Source: Xanthomonas hydrangeae
Lineage (GTDB): Bacteria; Pseudomonadota; Gammaproteobacteria; Xanthomonadales; Xanthomonadaceae
Assembly (NCBI GenBank): GCA_905142475.1
Contig: LR990730.1
Location: 3,596,001-3,660,000 of the forward strand
Reading direction: 5' to 3'
Length of the DNA: 64,000 nucleotides
In this document: positions 1 to 8,986 of the stretch, piece after piece
How positions within the stretch are numbered: position 1 is the stretch's first letter
Layout of the letters: each line of letters begins with the position of its first letter
Translations under genes and position numbers: made by a program
The notes under the pieces: model-generated
What the model was told of the DNA's origin: nothing
Database searches by the model: none
The model's input: the letters and a program-made list of their open reading frames with translations, nothing else

Positions 1-522
1 CTCACGCATCTGCGCTACTTCGGCCACGTCTTCAACCCGGTCAGCTTCTACTACTGCTTCGATCGTCACGACGGCCTGCGCTGGATCGTTGCCGAGATCA
101 CCAACACGCCCTGGCAGCAGCGCCACACCTACGTGCTGCCGGTGGCGCAGGCGCGCACCCATCGCAACGTGCATGCCTGGCGCTTCGACAAGCGCTTCCA
201 CGTCTCGCCCTTCATGGGCATGCAGCACCAGTACGACTGGCGTTTCAGTGTGCCGGATGCGCAATTGCGCGTGCACATGGACGTGCTGGATGCGCCCGAT
301 GCCGACGCGGCAAGCAACGACAGCGGCGCGCGCCGTTTCGACGCCACCCTGGTGCTGCAGCGCCAGCCGCTGACCGCGCGCACCCTGGCGCGCACGCTGC
401 TGGCCTACCCCTTGATGACCGTGCAGGTGGTGGCCGCCATCCACTGGCAGGCCTTGCGCCTGTGGCTGCGCGGCAACCCTGTGCACGACACCCCCCATCC
501 GCCTGTGCGAGAACGCCGATGA
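1..522 (+). CDS. DUF1365 family protein (5' truncated by window edge)
   Basis: The reading frame is open from the first base and 173 residues are visible. The segment LRYFGHVFNPVSFYYCFD near the visible start is typical of DUF1365 proteins. The true start lies upstream of the window. Its stop codon overlaps the next gene's start (ATGA at 519-522), so the two are probably translationally coupled. In many proteobacteria DUF1365 genes sit between an FAD-dependent amine-oxidase-like gene and a cyclopropane-fatty-acid synthase gene, and the downstream part of that layout is seen here. The biochemical role of DUF1365 is not established; a part in fatty-acid modification is inferred from context. 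Confidence 0.85.
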   Translation, partial: LTHLRYFGHVFNPVSFYYCFDRHDGLRWIVAEITNTPWQQRHTYVLPVAQARTHRNVHAWRFDKRFHVSPFMGMQHQYDWRFSVPDAQLRVHMDVLDAPDADAASNDSGARRFDATLVLQRQPLTARTLARTLLAYPLMTVQVVAAIHWQALRLWLRGNPVHDTPHPPVRERR

Positions 523-1814
523 ACGCCACGTCCCTGCCCGACACCACTGCCCCGCGCGCGGCTTCCTGGACGGATCGCCTGTTGCGCAAACGCCTGCTGG
601 CAACGCTCGGCGACCTGCGCGATGGGCAATTGCAGCTGCACGAGGCCGATGGCATCACCACCCTCGGCAATGCCGGCGGCGCGGATGCCTTGCAACTGCA
701 ATTGCGCGTCACCGATCCGGGCTTCTATCGGCAGGCCGCGCTCAATGGCAGCGTCGGTGCCGGCGAGTCGTACATGGATGGGCAATGGCAGTGCGACGAC
801 CTGGTCGGCCTGATGCGCCTGCTGTTGCGCAATCGCGACCGACTGGATGCGATGGAGACCGGCACCGCACGTCTGGGTGGATGGGCGATGCGCAGCCTGC
901 ACAGCTTTGCGCGCAATACCCGCAGCGGCAGCCGGCGCAATATCGCCGCGCATTACGACCTGGGCAACCCGTTATTCAGTCTGTTTCTCGATGAAAACCT
1001 GATGTATTCCTCGGCGATCTTCGTCGATGGCGAAGAGGCGCAAGGCGAAGCGGCACTGGAGCGCGCCGCCACGCGCAAGCTCGAACGCATCTGCCAGAAA
1101 CTGCGGCTCGGCCCGCAGCACCATGTGGTGGAAATCGGCACCGGCTGGGGTGGCTTTGCCCTGCATGCCGCACGCGAGCACGGCTGCCGCGTCACCACCA
1201 CCACCATCTCGCGCGAACAGTTCGATCTGGCAACCCAACGCATCGCTGCAGCCGGTTTGAGCGATCGTGTGACGGTGTTGCTGCGCGACTATCGCGACCT
1301 GGACGGGCACTATGATCGGGTGGTGTCGATCGAGATGATCGAGGCGATCGGCCATCAGTATCTGGATACCTATTTCGCCAAGGTCGGCAGCTTGCTTGCC
1401 GACGATGGCGAGGCGCTGATCCAGGCCATCACCATCGAAGACCATCGCTATGCGCAGGCATTGCACTCGGTGGACTTCATCAAGCGGCATATCTTTCCCG
1501 GCAGCTTCATTCCCTCGGTGGCGGCGATGACCGGTGCCATCGCGCGCGCCAGCGATCTGCGCCTGTTCAATCTCGAAGACATCGGGCCTAGCTATGCGTT
1601 GACGCTGCGCGCCTGGCGGCAGCGCTTCATGGCGCAGCTGCCGCAGGTGCGCGCGCTGGGATACGACGAGCGCTTCATTCGCATGTGGGAGTTCTATCTG
1701 GCCTATTGCGAAGCCGGTTTTCTGGAGCGTTCGATCGGCGATGTGCATCTGTGGCTGAGCAAGCCGGGCGCGCGTCCGCCGCAGTTCGTGCCTGGCCTGC
1801 CTGCCGACGCATGA
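519..1814 (+). CDS. Cyclopropane-fatty-acyl-phospholipid synthase family methyltransferase
   Basis: A 431-residue protein of the CFA synthase/mycolic-acid methyltransferase family. An N-terminal domain of about 140 residues precedes a class I SAM-dependent methyltransferase fold. SAM motif I (VVEIGTGWGGFAL) is at about residue 203. The segments HYDLGNPLFSLFLDENLMYSSAIF and VDFIKRHIFPGSFIPS are hallmarks of enzymes that methylate the double bond of phospholipid acyl chains. The start was set at ATG 519 because it overlaps the DUF1365 stop; an upstream in-frame start at 462 would overlap far more. It is the first of two CFA-like enzymes in this operon, so one may make a methylated or furan fatty acid rather than a cyclopropane. 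Confidence 0.92.
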   Translation: MNATSLPDTTAPRAASWTDRLLRKRLLATLGDLRDGQLQLHEADGITTLGNAGGADALQLQLRVTDPGFYRQAALNGSVGAGESYMDGQWQCDDLVGLMRLLLRNRDRLDAMETGTARLGGWAMRSLHSFARNTRSGSRRNIAAHYDLGNPLFSLFLDENLMYSSAIFVDGEEAQGEAALERAATRKLERICQKLRLGPQHHVVEIGTGWGGFALHAAREHGCRVTTTTISREQFDLATQRIAAAGLSDRVTVLLRDYRDLDGHYDRVVSIEMIEAIGHQYLDTYFAKVGSLLADDGEALIQAITIEDHRYAQALHSVDFIKRHIFPGSFIPSVAAMTGAIARASDLRLFNLEDIGPSYALTLRAWRQRFMAQLPQVRALGYDERFIRMWEFYLAYCEAGFLERSIGDVHLWLSKPGARPPQFVPGLPADA

Positions 1815-2356
1815 AGCAGCTCGGCAACTATCTCGGCTTGCAGGTGCTATGGGTGGTGGCGGTCAGCGCCGCCGCGCAGGCGCGCATCTGGCCGACACTG
1901 CTGGTGTTGGCGGTATTTGCGCTGTATCAGCTGTGGCCATCGCGGCGCGCGCCGGGCGATCTGCAATTGTTGATCGCCGCGTTGTCGCTGGGCTTGCTGC
2001 TCGACACCACGCTGGCTGCAGGCGGTTGGGTGCATTACGCCGCACCGTGGCCGGGCACGCCGTTGGCACCGCCGTGGATTCTGGCGTTGTGGCTGGGCTT
2101 TGCGCTCACCCTCAATCATTCGCTGGCAGCGGTGATGCAACGGCCGTGGCTGGCGGTGTTGCTGGGCGCCATCTTCGGGCCGTTCTCGTATTGGTTGGCG
2201 CAGCGCAGCTGGCATGCGGTGGAATTTCAACCACCTCAGCTGCACGCAGTGGTTGCGGTCGGCATCGGCTGGGGCGTGGCCTGCGGCGTGTTGTCGCTGT
2301 ATGCACGCCGCCTGGCGCGACCATCGCCTGAGCACATCACTGGAGAACTGCAATGA
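1811..2356 (+). CDS. DUF2878 domain membrane protein
   Basis: A 181-residue integral membrane protein with about five or six hydrophobic segments (roughly residues 8-30, 45-62, 80-100, 105-125 and 145-165). The pattern agrees with DUF2878, a family usually found next to CFA synthase and DUF1365 genes. Its ATG lies inside the end of the CFA gene (ATGA overlap at 1811-1814), and its own stop overlaps the next start. It is therefore an internal member of a coupled operon. Molecular function is unknown; the operon suggests the inner membrane and lipid modification. Confidence 0.8.
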   Translation: MKQLGNYLGLQVLWVVAVSAAAQARIWPTLLVLAVFALYQLWPSRRAPGDLQLLIAALSLGLLLDTTLAAGGWVHYAAPWPGTPLAPPWILALWLGFALTLNHSLAAVMQRPWLAVLLGAIFGPFSYWLAQRSWHAVEFQPPQLHAVVAVGIGWGVACGVLSLYARRLARPSPEHITGELQ

Positions 2357-3135
2357 CTGTCTGGCCACTGCTGCATGTAGGCGTGTTTGCGAGCGTGGTG
2401 ATGGTGATCGGCTGGCTGTGGCAGCGCCGCAGCGGCAATGCCGGCCCGGTGGATGTGCTGTGGGCCGCGTGCCTGGCCGTCGCTGCACCGTATTGCGCGT
2501 GGATGTCCGATGGCGCGCTGCTGCCGCGCGTGCTGGTGGCCGTGCTCGGCGGCGTGTGGGGTGCGCGCCTGGCGCTGCATCTGGGCGTGCGCGTGTTCGG
2601 CGACCCGCACGAGGATGGCCGCTACCGCGCACTGCGCGAACACTGGAATGGCGACCAGCGTAAATTCCTGGGCTTTTTCCTGGCGCAAGCGGTGGTGGTG
2701 GTGCTGTTTTCGGTGCCGTTTCTTGCCGCTGCCAGCAACCTGAATCCGGCCTGGAGCGTGTGGAGTACATTGGCACTTGCCGTGTGGTTGATCGCGGTCG
2801 GCGGCGAAGCGCTGGCGGACCGGCAACTGTCTGCGCACAAGGCCAACCCGGCCAATCGCGGCGTCACCTGCCGCAGTGGGCTGTGGCGGTATTCGCGCCA
2901 TCCCAATTATTTCTTCGAGTTCGTGCATTGGTTTGCCTATCTGGCGCTGGCTGTCGGTGCCGGGCCGTGGCCCCTCGCGCTGTGCGCGCTCGGGCCGGTG
3001 GTGATGTTCGTGTTTCTGTATCGCTTCACCGGCATTCCCTACACCGAGCAGCAGGCGCTGCGCTCGCGTGGTGAGGACTATGCGCAGTACCAACGCAGCA
3101 CCAGCGCATTTTTTCCGTTTCCCCCTTCGTCCTGA
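2353..3135 (+). CDS. DUF1295 family membrane protein (steroid 5-alpha-reductase-like)
   Basis: A 260-residue polytopic membrane protein. The C-terminal part has the segments SGLWRYSRHPNYFFEF and YRFTGIPYTEQQALRSRGEDYAQYQ, diagnostic of DUF1295, which is related to steroid 5-alpha-reductase and isoprenylcysteine methyltransferase folds. Such proteins bind NADPH or SAM and act on lipids. It is joined to DUF2878 by an ATGA overlap (2353-2356). An oxidoreductase acting on the modified acyl chain is plausible, but the substrate is unknown. Confidence 0.85.
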   Translation: MTVWPLLHVGVFASVVMVIGWLWQRRSGNAGPVDVLWAACLAVAAPYCAWMSDGALLPRVLVAVLGGVWGARLALHLGVRVFGDPHEDGRYRALREHWNGDQRKFLGFFLAQAVVVVLFSVPFLAAASNLNPAWSVWSTLALAVWLIAVGGEALADRQLSAHKANPANRGVTCRSGLWRYSRHPNYFFEFVHWFAYLALAVGAGPWPLALCALGPVVMFVFLYRFTGIPYTEQQALRSRGEDYAQYQRSTSAFFPFPPSS

Positions 3136-3152
3136 GTCGCCTGGAGAGTCGT

Positions 3153-4223
3153 ATGTCCACCGTTACCATCCCGCCCTCCTCGCTGCCCGAAGAATCCTTC
3201 GCCACCCGGCTTGCCGAATCCGGCCTGCTGCCCGATGCCGCGCTGCGCTACGGCATCCGCCGATTGTGCGCGCAGCGTTTGCGCGATGAGCGCGGCGACG
3301 GCGCCGATGCCAGCGGCGAACGTCAACGCGCGTTTATCGACAGCCTGCGTGCCAGCGCGATCGCGATCGAAACCGATGCCGCCAATCGCCAGCACTACGA
3401 GTTGCCGCCGCAGTTCTTCACCCTGTGCCTGGGGCGCCGGCTCAAATACAGCAGCTGCTATTGGGACGCGACCACGCCGGATCTGGATGCCGCCGAAGAA
3501 CGCATGCTGGCGCTGTACGGCGAGCGTGCCGAGCTGGCCGACGGCCAGCGCATTCTGGAACTGGGCTGCGGCTGGGGCTCGCTGACCCTGTGGATGGCCG
3601 AACGCTATCCCGGCGCCACCATCACCGCGGTGTCCAACTCACGCCCGCAGCGCGCGCATATTCTGGAACAGTGTCGCGTACGCGGCTTGAGCAACGTGCA
3701 GGTGATCACTGCCGACGTCAATGCGCTGGCGCTGCCGCCGGGCAATTTCGATCGTGTGGTGTCGGTGGAAATGTTCGAGCACATGCGCAATTACCGCGAG
3801 CTGCTGGCGCGCGTCGGCAGCTGGCTGGCGCCGGGCGGCAAGCTGTTCGTGCATGTCTTCTGCCATCGCGATCTGGCCTACCCGTTCGAAGTGGCCGGCG
3901 AAGACAACTGGATGGGGCGGCACTTTTTCACCGGCGGGCTGATGCCGGCCACCGATACCTTGCTGCATTTCCAGCAGGACGTGGTGATCGAACAGCGTTG
4001 GGTGCTGTCGGGCGAGCATTACGAAAAAACCGCCAATGCCTGGCTGGAGAATCAGGACCGCCACCGCGAGCAGATCATGCCACTGCTGAAGCAGACCTAC
4101 GGCGAGGATGCGCAGCGCTGGTGGCAGCGCTGGCGGATGTTCTGGCTGGCCTGCGCGGAGCTGTTCGGTTACGACCAGGGCCTCGAATGGGGCGTAGCGC
4201 ACTATCGCTTCGTCAAGCGTTGA
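3153..4223 (+). CDS. CFA-synthase-like SAM-dependent methyltransferase
   Basis: A 356-residue protein and the second CFA-type methyltransferase of the operon, 17 bp after DUF1295 with a GGAGAG ribosome site. SAM motif I (ILELGCGWGSLTLWMA) is near residue 134, and VVSVEMFEHMRNY matches a post-I motif. The segments HYELPPQFFTLCLGRRLKYSSCYW and HFFTGGLMPATD are typical of the branch that includes plant coclaurine N-methyltransferase-like proteins and many bacterial homologues of unknown substrate. It lacks the long N-terminal domain of the first enzyme. It may methylate an unsaturated acyl chain or a small molecule; context favours lipid. Confidence 0.87.
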   Translation: MSTVTIPPSSLPEESFATRLAESGLLPDAALRYGIRRLCAQRLRDERGDGADASGERQRAFIDSLRASAIAIETDAANRQHYELPPQFFTLCLGRRLKYSSCYWDATTPDLDAAEERMLALYGERAELADGQRILELGCGWGSLTLWMAERYPGATITAVSNSRPQRAHILEQCRVRGLSNVQVITADVNALALPPGNFDRVVSVEMFEHMRNYRELLARVGSWLAPGGKLFVHVFCHRDLAYPFEVAGEDNWMGRHFFTGGLMPATDTLLHFQQDVVIEQRWVLSGEHYEKTANAWLENQDRHREQIMPLLKQTYGEDAQRWWQRWRMFWLACAELFGYDQGLEWGVAHYRFVKR

Positions 4224-4257
4224 GCGAAGCAAGGCTGATCGACGCAGGAGCGCGCGT

Positions 4258-4293
4258 CAAAACGACATCGCGGCCAGCAGATGGCCGCGATGT
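4258..4293 (-). terminator. Hairpin terminator downstream of ridA
   Basis: A perfect 12-bp stem (ACATCGCGGCCA at 4265-4276 pairing with TGGCCGCGATGT at 4282-4293, 5-nt loop). On the minus strand it is followed by CGTTTTG, so it fits termination of ridA transcription about 180 nt past its stop. It lies between convergent genes and may also end the lipid operon. Confidence 0.5.
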
Positions 4294-4469
4294 GTCGGCT
4301 TCAACTCGGCTCTTCAACAACGCTGGCACGCAGATCAGTGCGTTAGCTGGCAGTGCCAGCTCGCCACGCAACCAGGTTCTCGTAACTGGCTGCTGAGGCG
4401 GCTGCAGTGTCTTGCAGATCGCATGGCTGCAGCGCGCGATCGACCGGCGATCCGCGCGCCGCCAGGCGA

Positions 4470-4817
4470 TCAGCCCGCCGCAGCGGTGATCACGATTTCC
4501 ACCTTCCACTCAGGCCGCGCCAGTTTGGCTTCGACAGTGGCACGCGCGGGCGTGAAGCCATGCGGCACCCACTCGTCCCAGGCCTTGTTCATGCCATCGA
4601 AATCGGCGATGTCGGCCAGGAAGATTTCCGCACGCAGGATCTTGGTCTTGTCGCTGGCCGCCTGCGCCAGCAATTTGTCGATTTCGCCCAGCACCTGGCG
4701 GGTCTGCCCGGTGATGTCTTCGCTGGTGTCCTCGGCAATCTGGCCGGCCAGATAGCACACGCCGCCATGCACGGCCATTTCGGACATCCGCGGACCTGTA
4801 TCGAATCGCTGCACCAT
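4470..4817 (-). CDS. RidA family protein (enamine/imine deaminase-like)
   Basis: A 115-residue protein of the RidA/YjgF/YER057c family. Enzymes of this family hydrolyse reactive enamine/imine intermediates released by PLP enzymes and so protect other PLP enzymes. The segment FTPARATVEAKLARPEWKVEIVI carries the conserved arginine-containing motif near residue 92, and the length matches the family. The longer open frame upstream (to 5102) overlaps the neighbouring gene and has no family similarity, so ATG 4817 was chosen. It is transcribed in the same direction as the DUF998 gene, 10 bp away. Confidence 0.9.
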   Translation of the reverse strand: MVQRFDTGPRMSEMAVHGGVCYLAGQIAEDTSEDITGQTRQVLGEIDKLLAQAASDKTKILRAEIFLADIADFDGMNKAWDEWVPHGFTPARATVEAKLARPEWKVEIVITAAAG

Positions 4818-4827
4818 TTCAGACTTC

Positions 4828-5535
4828 CTACGGTTGGTTGACCCGGGCATTGTCCCGCGAATGCGGCAAACATGCAGCCTGCGCACGTACGTCGCACGCC
4901 AGCCACCGCCCAACCAGCACCATCCAGGACACGATCGCCACGATGGCGCTCTTCTGGCTGATGCCCGGCGGCGCGCTGGTGACGCTGACGTGGAACAACA
5001 ACAGCGCAAATGCCGCCAAGCCCAGACCGAATGCCGGCACGAAGTGCTGCCGCCACCCACGATCACGACGGAAATACCAGGATTGCAGCAATATCGCTGC
5101 AATTACGCACAGAAATGCGGTATTCGCCGACAACAGATGCACCATCGTCGCCGCGTCGGGTGCGAGCACCGGCATCCAGCTGTCGCCGATCGCCACCGCG
5201 CTCAGGCCTACTGCCGCCATGCAGAACAAGCCCACCACCGTGCGACTGCATGCGACCGGTGCCAGCGCCGCGTACAGGCCAAGCGCCAGCCACGCCATGG
5301 CTGCGGCCAGCAGGCAATAGGCGGTGCGCAGCAGCAAGCCGTAAGCGCCGTGCAGGTAGGCACTCAGTTGTGCATCGATCCAGTCCAGATCGCCGCGCAG
5401 CCATTGCAGCAAGACCACCAGAGCGATGAAGGCCACGCCCGTCCCTGCGGTGATCGCACCGGCGTAACCGCTCCAGCGTGGCGGACATGGCTGCCGGGTT
5501 TGCGCAGCAGCGTGGTGATCGCATGCATTCCCCAT
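4828..5535 (-). CDS. DUF998 domain integral membrane protein
   Basis: A 235-residue protein with about six transmembrane segments and a hydrophilic N-terminal tail, consistent with DUF998. The start at ATG 5535 was chosen because the 45 codons upstream encode an Arg/His-rich, atypical peptide. The gene is 10 bp from ridA on the same strand and is divergent from mprF, with a 258-bp gap. Function is unknown. Confidence 0.7.
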   Translation of the reverse strand: MGNACDHHAAAQTRQPCPPRWSGYAGAITAGTGVAFIALVVLLQWLRGDLDWIDAQLSAYLHGAYGLLLRTAYCLLAAAMAWLALGLYAALAPVACSRTVVGLFCMAAVGLSAVAIGDSWMPVLAPDAATMVHLLSANTAFLCVIAAILLQSWYFRRDRGWRQHFVPAFGLGLAAFALLLFHVSVTSAPPGISQKSAIVAIVSWMVLVGRWLACDVRAQAACLPHSRDNARVNQP

Positions 5536-5793
5536 CAACAGCCTGTCTCCCCTGCAACTGTCATCTGATCCATCCGGCTCCCCGACGGCATGTACGCGTG
5601 GCTTTGCCCTATGATGCGCGCGGCCGCCATGCGCGGACAAATATCGGCATAGCCGGACCTTAGCGTTCACTTCATTTCTGCATTGACGCGATCACGCTGC
5701 ACGCACTTCAATCGACCGGCCCATGCAGACCCTCCGCGCGCGGCACATTCCGTGCATGCACCCTCTTTCCCTCAAGCAGATCCCGTTGCCCTC

Positions 5794-8358
5794 ATGACGG
5801 ATACCCCCGTGTCTTCCGAAACGCCCGCCAGCGGTTGGCGTCGCGCCCTGCCGGTGATCATCAGCCTGGCGATCCTGGCGATGGCGCTGCACGCGCTGTC
5901 CTCTCAGTTCACCGACCACGGCTATCGGCAGATCCGCCAGGCGTTCCGTGAACTGGGGGTCGGCCAGATCGCGCTCACCCTGCTGCTGGGCTTGAGCAGT
6001 TACGCCTGCCTGGTGGGCTTTGACTGGGTGGGGCTCAAGCGCACCGGAAAGCGCTTGCATCCGGCGCGGGTGGGCATCACCGCGTTCATGGCGCATGCGG
6101 TCGGGCAGACATTGGGCTTTGCTGCACTGACCGGCGGCGCGGTGCGCCTGCGCGGTTATGGCAGCGTGGGGCTGACCCTGGCCGAGATCGGCCAGGTGGT
6201 GCTGATGAGCACGCTTGGCTTCATCTTCGGCGCCTGGGTGCTGCTCGGCCTGGCCTTGATGCTGGAACCGGAAGCGGCCGCACGCGCCCTGCCGATCGCC
6301 GCAGAAGGCATCCGCATCGCCGGTGTCGCCTTGCTGGTCGGCTATGTGGCGATGCTGGTCTTGGTCGGCAGACAGGGCCGCGAATTCGGCATCCGCAGCC
6401 ATCGCTTCTGGCTGCCCGATCGCACCACGGTGCTCGGCGTGACCGCGCTGAGCGTGGTCGAACTGGGCCTGGCTGCAGCCGCGTTCTACGTGCTGCTGCC
6501 GCCGGATCCGGGCACCGGCTACTTCGGTTTCATCGGCATCTGGCTGGTGGCGGTGGTCGCCGGCCTGATCTCCACCGTGCCCGCCGGCCTGGGCGTGTTC
6601 GAGTGGAGCCTGCTCAAGCTGCTGCCGCATGTCACCCCCGCCGCGGTGCTGGCCGCGGCGCTGGCCTACCGGGTCACCTACTACATCGTGCCGTTGCTGA
6701 TTTCGGTGGCAATGGCGGCAGCTTCCGGCCTGGGTGCGCCAGTGCGCGCCAGTGCGAGCACCGCACGCACGGTGTGGAGGGCGTTTCGCCCGTGGCTGCC
6801 ACAGATTCTGGCATTGGCGGTGTTTGCGGTGGGTGCGGCGCTGATGATCGACGGCACCTTGCCCACCCCGCGCGCGCGTCAGGAAGTGGCGCCGCTGCCG
6901 CTGATCGAAACCTCGCATCTGCTGGTCAGCCTGGGCGGCATGTTGTTGCTGCTGATCGGCCAGGGCCTGCAACGCCGCAGCCATGCGGCCTGGGCGCTGG
7001 CGCTGGGCGTGTGCGTGCTGTTGCCGCCGCTGTCGCTGCTGCGCGGCAGCCATATTTCGGTGTCGCTGTCGGCCGCATTGGCGGCGGTTGCGCTGTGGGC
7101 GGCACGCCGCGAGTTCTATCGCCAGGGCGCGCTGCTGGACGAGGCCTGGTCGTGGCGCTGGCTGAGCAATCTGGGCCTGGTGCTGGTGGCCACGTTCTGG
7201 CTGCTGTTCTTCGTCTACAGCCATGTCGAATACAGCAACGACCTGTGGTGGCAGTTCGCCACCTCGGCCAATGCGCCGCGTGCGTTGCGCGCCGCGCTGA
7301 TCCTGTGCGTGGGCGTGATCGTGTTCGGCATGGCGCGCCTGCTGCGTGGCGGGCGTCGTCCGATGCCGGCCGCCGATGCGCAGACGCTGCAGACGCTGGC
7401 ACCGATCCTTGCCATCAGCACCGACACCCAGGCCTGCCTGGCGTTGACCGGCGACAAGGCGTTTCTGCTCGATGAGCAGGGGCGTGGGTTTGTGATGATG
7501 CAGCGCTACGGCGGCTCGCTGATCTCGATGGGCGATCCGGTCGGCCCGCCGGAGGTTGCGCGCGCCTTGATCTGGCGTTTCCGCGAAGAGGCCGACCATA
7601 TGGGTCTGCGCCCGGTGTTCTACCAGGTCGGCGAAAAATACTGGCAGACCTATCTCGACATGGGGCTGACCCTGGTCAAGCTGGGCGAAGAGGCGATCGT
7701 GCCGCTGGAAGGCTTCACCCTGGAAGGCCGCGACCGCGCCGACCTGCGCCAGGCCTGGAACCGCGGCAAGCGCGGCGGCCTGACCTTCCGCATGCTGCAG
7801 CCCGAGCAAGTGGAGGCGGTGCTGCCGCAGCTGGCCGAGGTGTCCGAGCAGTGGCTGGAAGAAAAAGCCGGCGAAGAGAAAGGCTTTTCGTTGGGCAGCT
7901 TCGATGCGGAGTACCTGCGCCGGTTCCCGGTAGCGGTGGCCGAGGCGGAAGGACAGATCGTGGCCTTCGCCAACGTGTGGTGGGCGCCGGCCGGCGGCGA
8001 GCTGTCGGTGGATCTGATGCGCCACAGTGCGCAGGCGCCCAAGGGCACCATGGACTTCCTGTTTATCGAGCTGTTCCTGTGGGGCCAGGCCAATGGCTAC
8101 ACGCGCTTCTCGCTGGGCATGGCGCCACTGTCGGGCATGGCCGAGCATCGCCTGGCCGGCCGCTGGAACCGCTTCGCCAGCCTGGTCGCGCGGCACGGCG
8201 AACGCTTCTACGGGTTCAGCGGCCTGCGCCGCTTCAAGTCGAAGTTCGCGCCGACCTGGCGCCCGCGCTATCTGGTCGCGCCGGGCGGCATGCACTTGCC
8301 GGCAGCGTTGCTGGATGTGACCCGCTTGATCTCGGTGGATCCTGGCCGGCAGGAATAA
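5794..8358 (+). CDS. mprF: Bifunctional lysylphosphatidylglycerol flippase/synthetase MprF
   Basis: An 854-residue membrane enzyme. The N-terminal half (about residues 15-500) has many hydrophobic segments matching the flippase domain (VGQTLGFAALTGGAVRLRGY; STVPAGLGVFEWSLL). The C-terminal soluble domain (about 540-840) is the DUF2156 aminoacyl-tRNA:phosphatidylglycerol transferase, with YGGSLISMGDPVGPP and FRFKSKFAPTWRPRY-like segments. It moves an amino acid, typically lysine, from tRNA onto phosphatidylglycerol and flips the product outward, lowering surface charge and giving resistance to cationic peptides and acid. ATG 5794 is preferred over an upstream in-frame start at 5683 because similarity begins at the first transmembrane segment. 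The gene faces an AcvB/VirJ-type gene across a repeat-rich gap. Confidence 0.93.
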   Translation: MTDTPVSSETPASGWRRALPVIISLAILAMALHALSSQFTDHGYRQIRQAFRELGVGQIALTLLLGLSSYACLVGFDWVGLKRTGKRLHPARVGITAFMAHAVGQTLGFAALTGGAVRLRGYGSVGLTLAEIGQVVLMSTLGFIFGAWVLLGLALMLEPEAAARALPIAAEGIRIAGVALLVGYVAMLVLVGRQGREFGIRSHRFWLPDRTTVLGVTALSVVELGLAAAAFYVLLPPDPGTGYFGFIGIWLVAVVAGLISTVPAGLGVFEWSLLKLLPHVTPAAVLAAALAYRVTYYIVPLLISVAMAAASGLGAPVRASASTARTVWRAFRPWLPQILALAVFAVGAALMIDGTLPTPRARQEVAPLPLIETSHLLVSLGGMLLLLIGQGLQRRSHAAWALALGVCVLLPPLSLLRGSHISVSLSAALAAVALWAARREFYRQGALLDEAWSWRWLSNLGLVLVATFWLLFFVYSHVEYSNDLWWQFATSANAPRALRAALILCVGVIVFGMARLLRGGRRPMPAADAQTLQTLAPILAISTDTQACLALTGDKAFLLDEQGRGFVMMQRYGGSLISMGDPVGPPEVARALIWRFREEADHMGLRPVFYQVGEKYWQTYLDMGLTLVKLGEEAIVPLEGFTLEGRDRADLRQAWNRGKRGGLTFRMLQPEQVEAVLPQLAEVSEQWLEEKAGEEKGFSLGSFDAEYLRRFPVAVAEAEGQIVAFANVWWAPAGGELSVDLMRHSAQAPKGTMDFLFIELFLWGQANGYTRFSLGMAPLSGMAEHRLAGRWNRFASLVARHGERFYGFSGLRRFKSKFAPTWRPRYLVAPGGMHLPAALLDVTRLISVDPGRQE

Positions 8359-8384
8359 GGTCGCGTGATGCCTGCGCTTTTGTG

Positions 8385-8517
8385 CGAAATGCTTCGGTTT
8401 ACTGAGGGGCGCTTGCACGCGTACCGGCATGGGACACGCCGCAAGTACGTCCGTGTAGGCTCTTACGCGGCATCCATGCCGCGTAAGGTCCCATGCCGGC
8501 ACGCGCGCAAGCACCTT
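8385..8517. repeat. Composite palindromic repeat, copy 1
   Basis: The outer inverted arms are 8411-8434 and 8489-8512 (24 bp, 22 paired). They enclose a perfect 12-bp inner hairpin (8462-8473 with 8476-8487, CC loop) and a conserved spacer beginning GGGACACGCC. Copy 2 at 8850-8986 is nearly identical, including about 20 bp of left flank (ATGCTTCGGTTT). Short frames inside it are products of the palindrome and are not called as genes. Confidence 0.9.
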
Positions 8518-8705
8518 CAGTCGTTTCGGTCGCTGAAGGAACAGCGTTGCCTGGTTGATTGATCATGCCTTGAAGCGTGGCCTTCGCTGGCGAAGTCATG
8601 ACAAAGCGATAGACAAAAGGCTGCGTCGACTATCGACAACGGAATCTGCAGGCATTACGCCTACACGAAGTCATTGCTTGCCGATCAGCAATCGCGAAAA
8701 GTGGC

Positions 8706-8814
8706 AGCGCGGTGCCGCATCCGGGGGCGGGACCATGTGGCGGCATGGATGCCGCCACTGAGCCTCCACGGACGGATTCACGGCGTGTCCCGACACCGGA
8801 TGCGGCACCGCGCT
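8706..8814. repeat. Composite palindromic repeat, diverged copy in opposite orientation
   Basis: The outer arms 8706-8724 and 8796-8814 are a perfect 19-bp inverted repeat. The inner hairpin is 8737-8746 with 8749-8758 (10 bp, GG loop). The spacer 8762-8790 is, in reverse complement, related to the GGGACACGCCG...CGTCCGTG spacer of copies 1 and 2. It is therefore the same element family, inverted and diverged. Confidence 0.8.
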
Positions 8815-8849
8815 CAAGCCGACCCCGCAGACGATGCCTACCAGTCTTA

Positions 8850-8986
8850 TGCGAATGCTTCGGTTTGCTGCGGGCGCTTGCACGCGTACCGGCATGGGAC
8901 ACGCCGCAAGTACGTCCGTGTAGGCCCTTACGCGGCATCCATGCCGCGTAAGGTCCCATGCCGGCACGCGCGCAAGCACCTTCGGA
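8850..8986. repeat. Composite palindromic repeat, copy 2
   Basis: Outer arms are 8876-8899 and 8954-8977; the perfect 12-bp inner hairpin is 8927-8938 with 8941-8952. Almost identical to copy 1. Together the three copies occupy most of the 754-bp space between mprF and the AcvB/VirJ gene (8359-9112), in which I see no gene. Confidence 0.9.

Noticed and set aside
5692-8514. 940-codon open frame on the minus strand opposite mprF
   Set aside because: It mirrors the high-GC coding strand, is rich in Gln/His/Arg/Ala without any domain, and mprF on the plus strand is clearly real.
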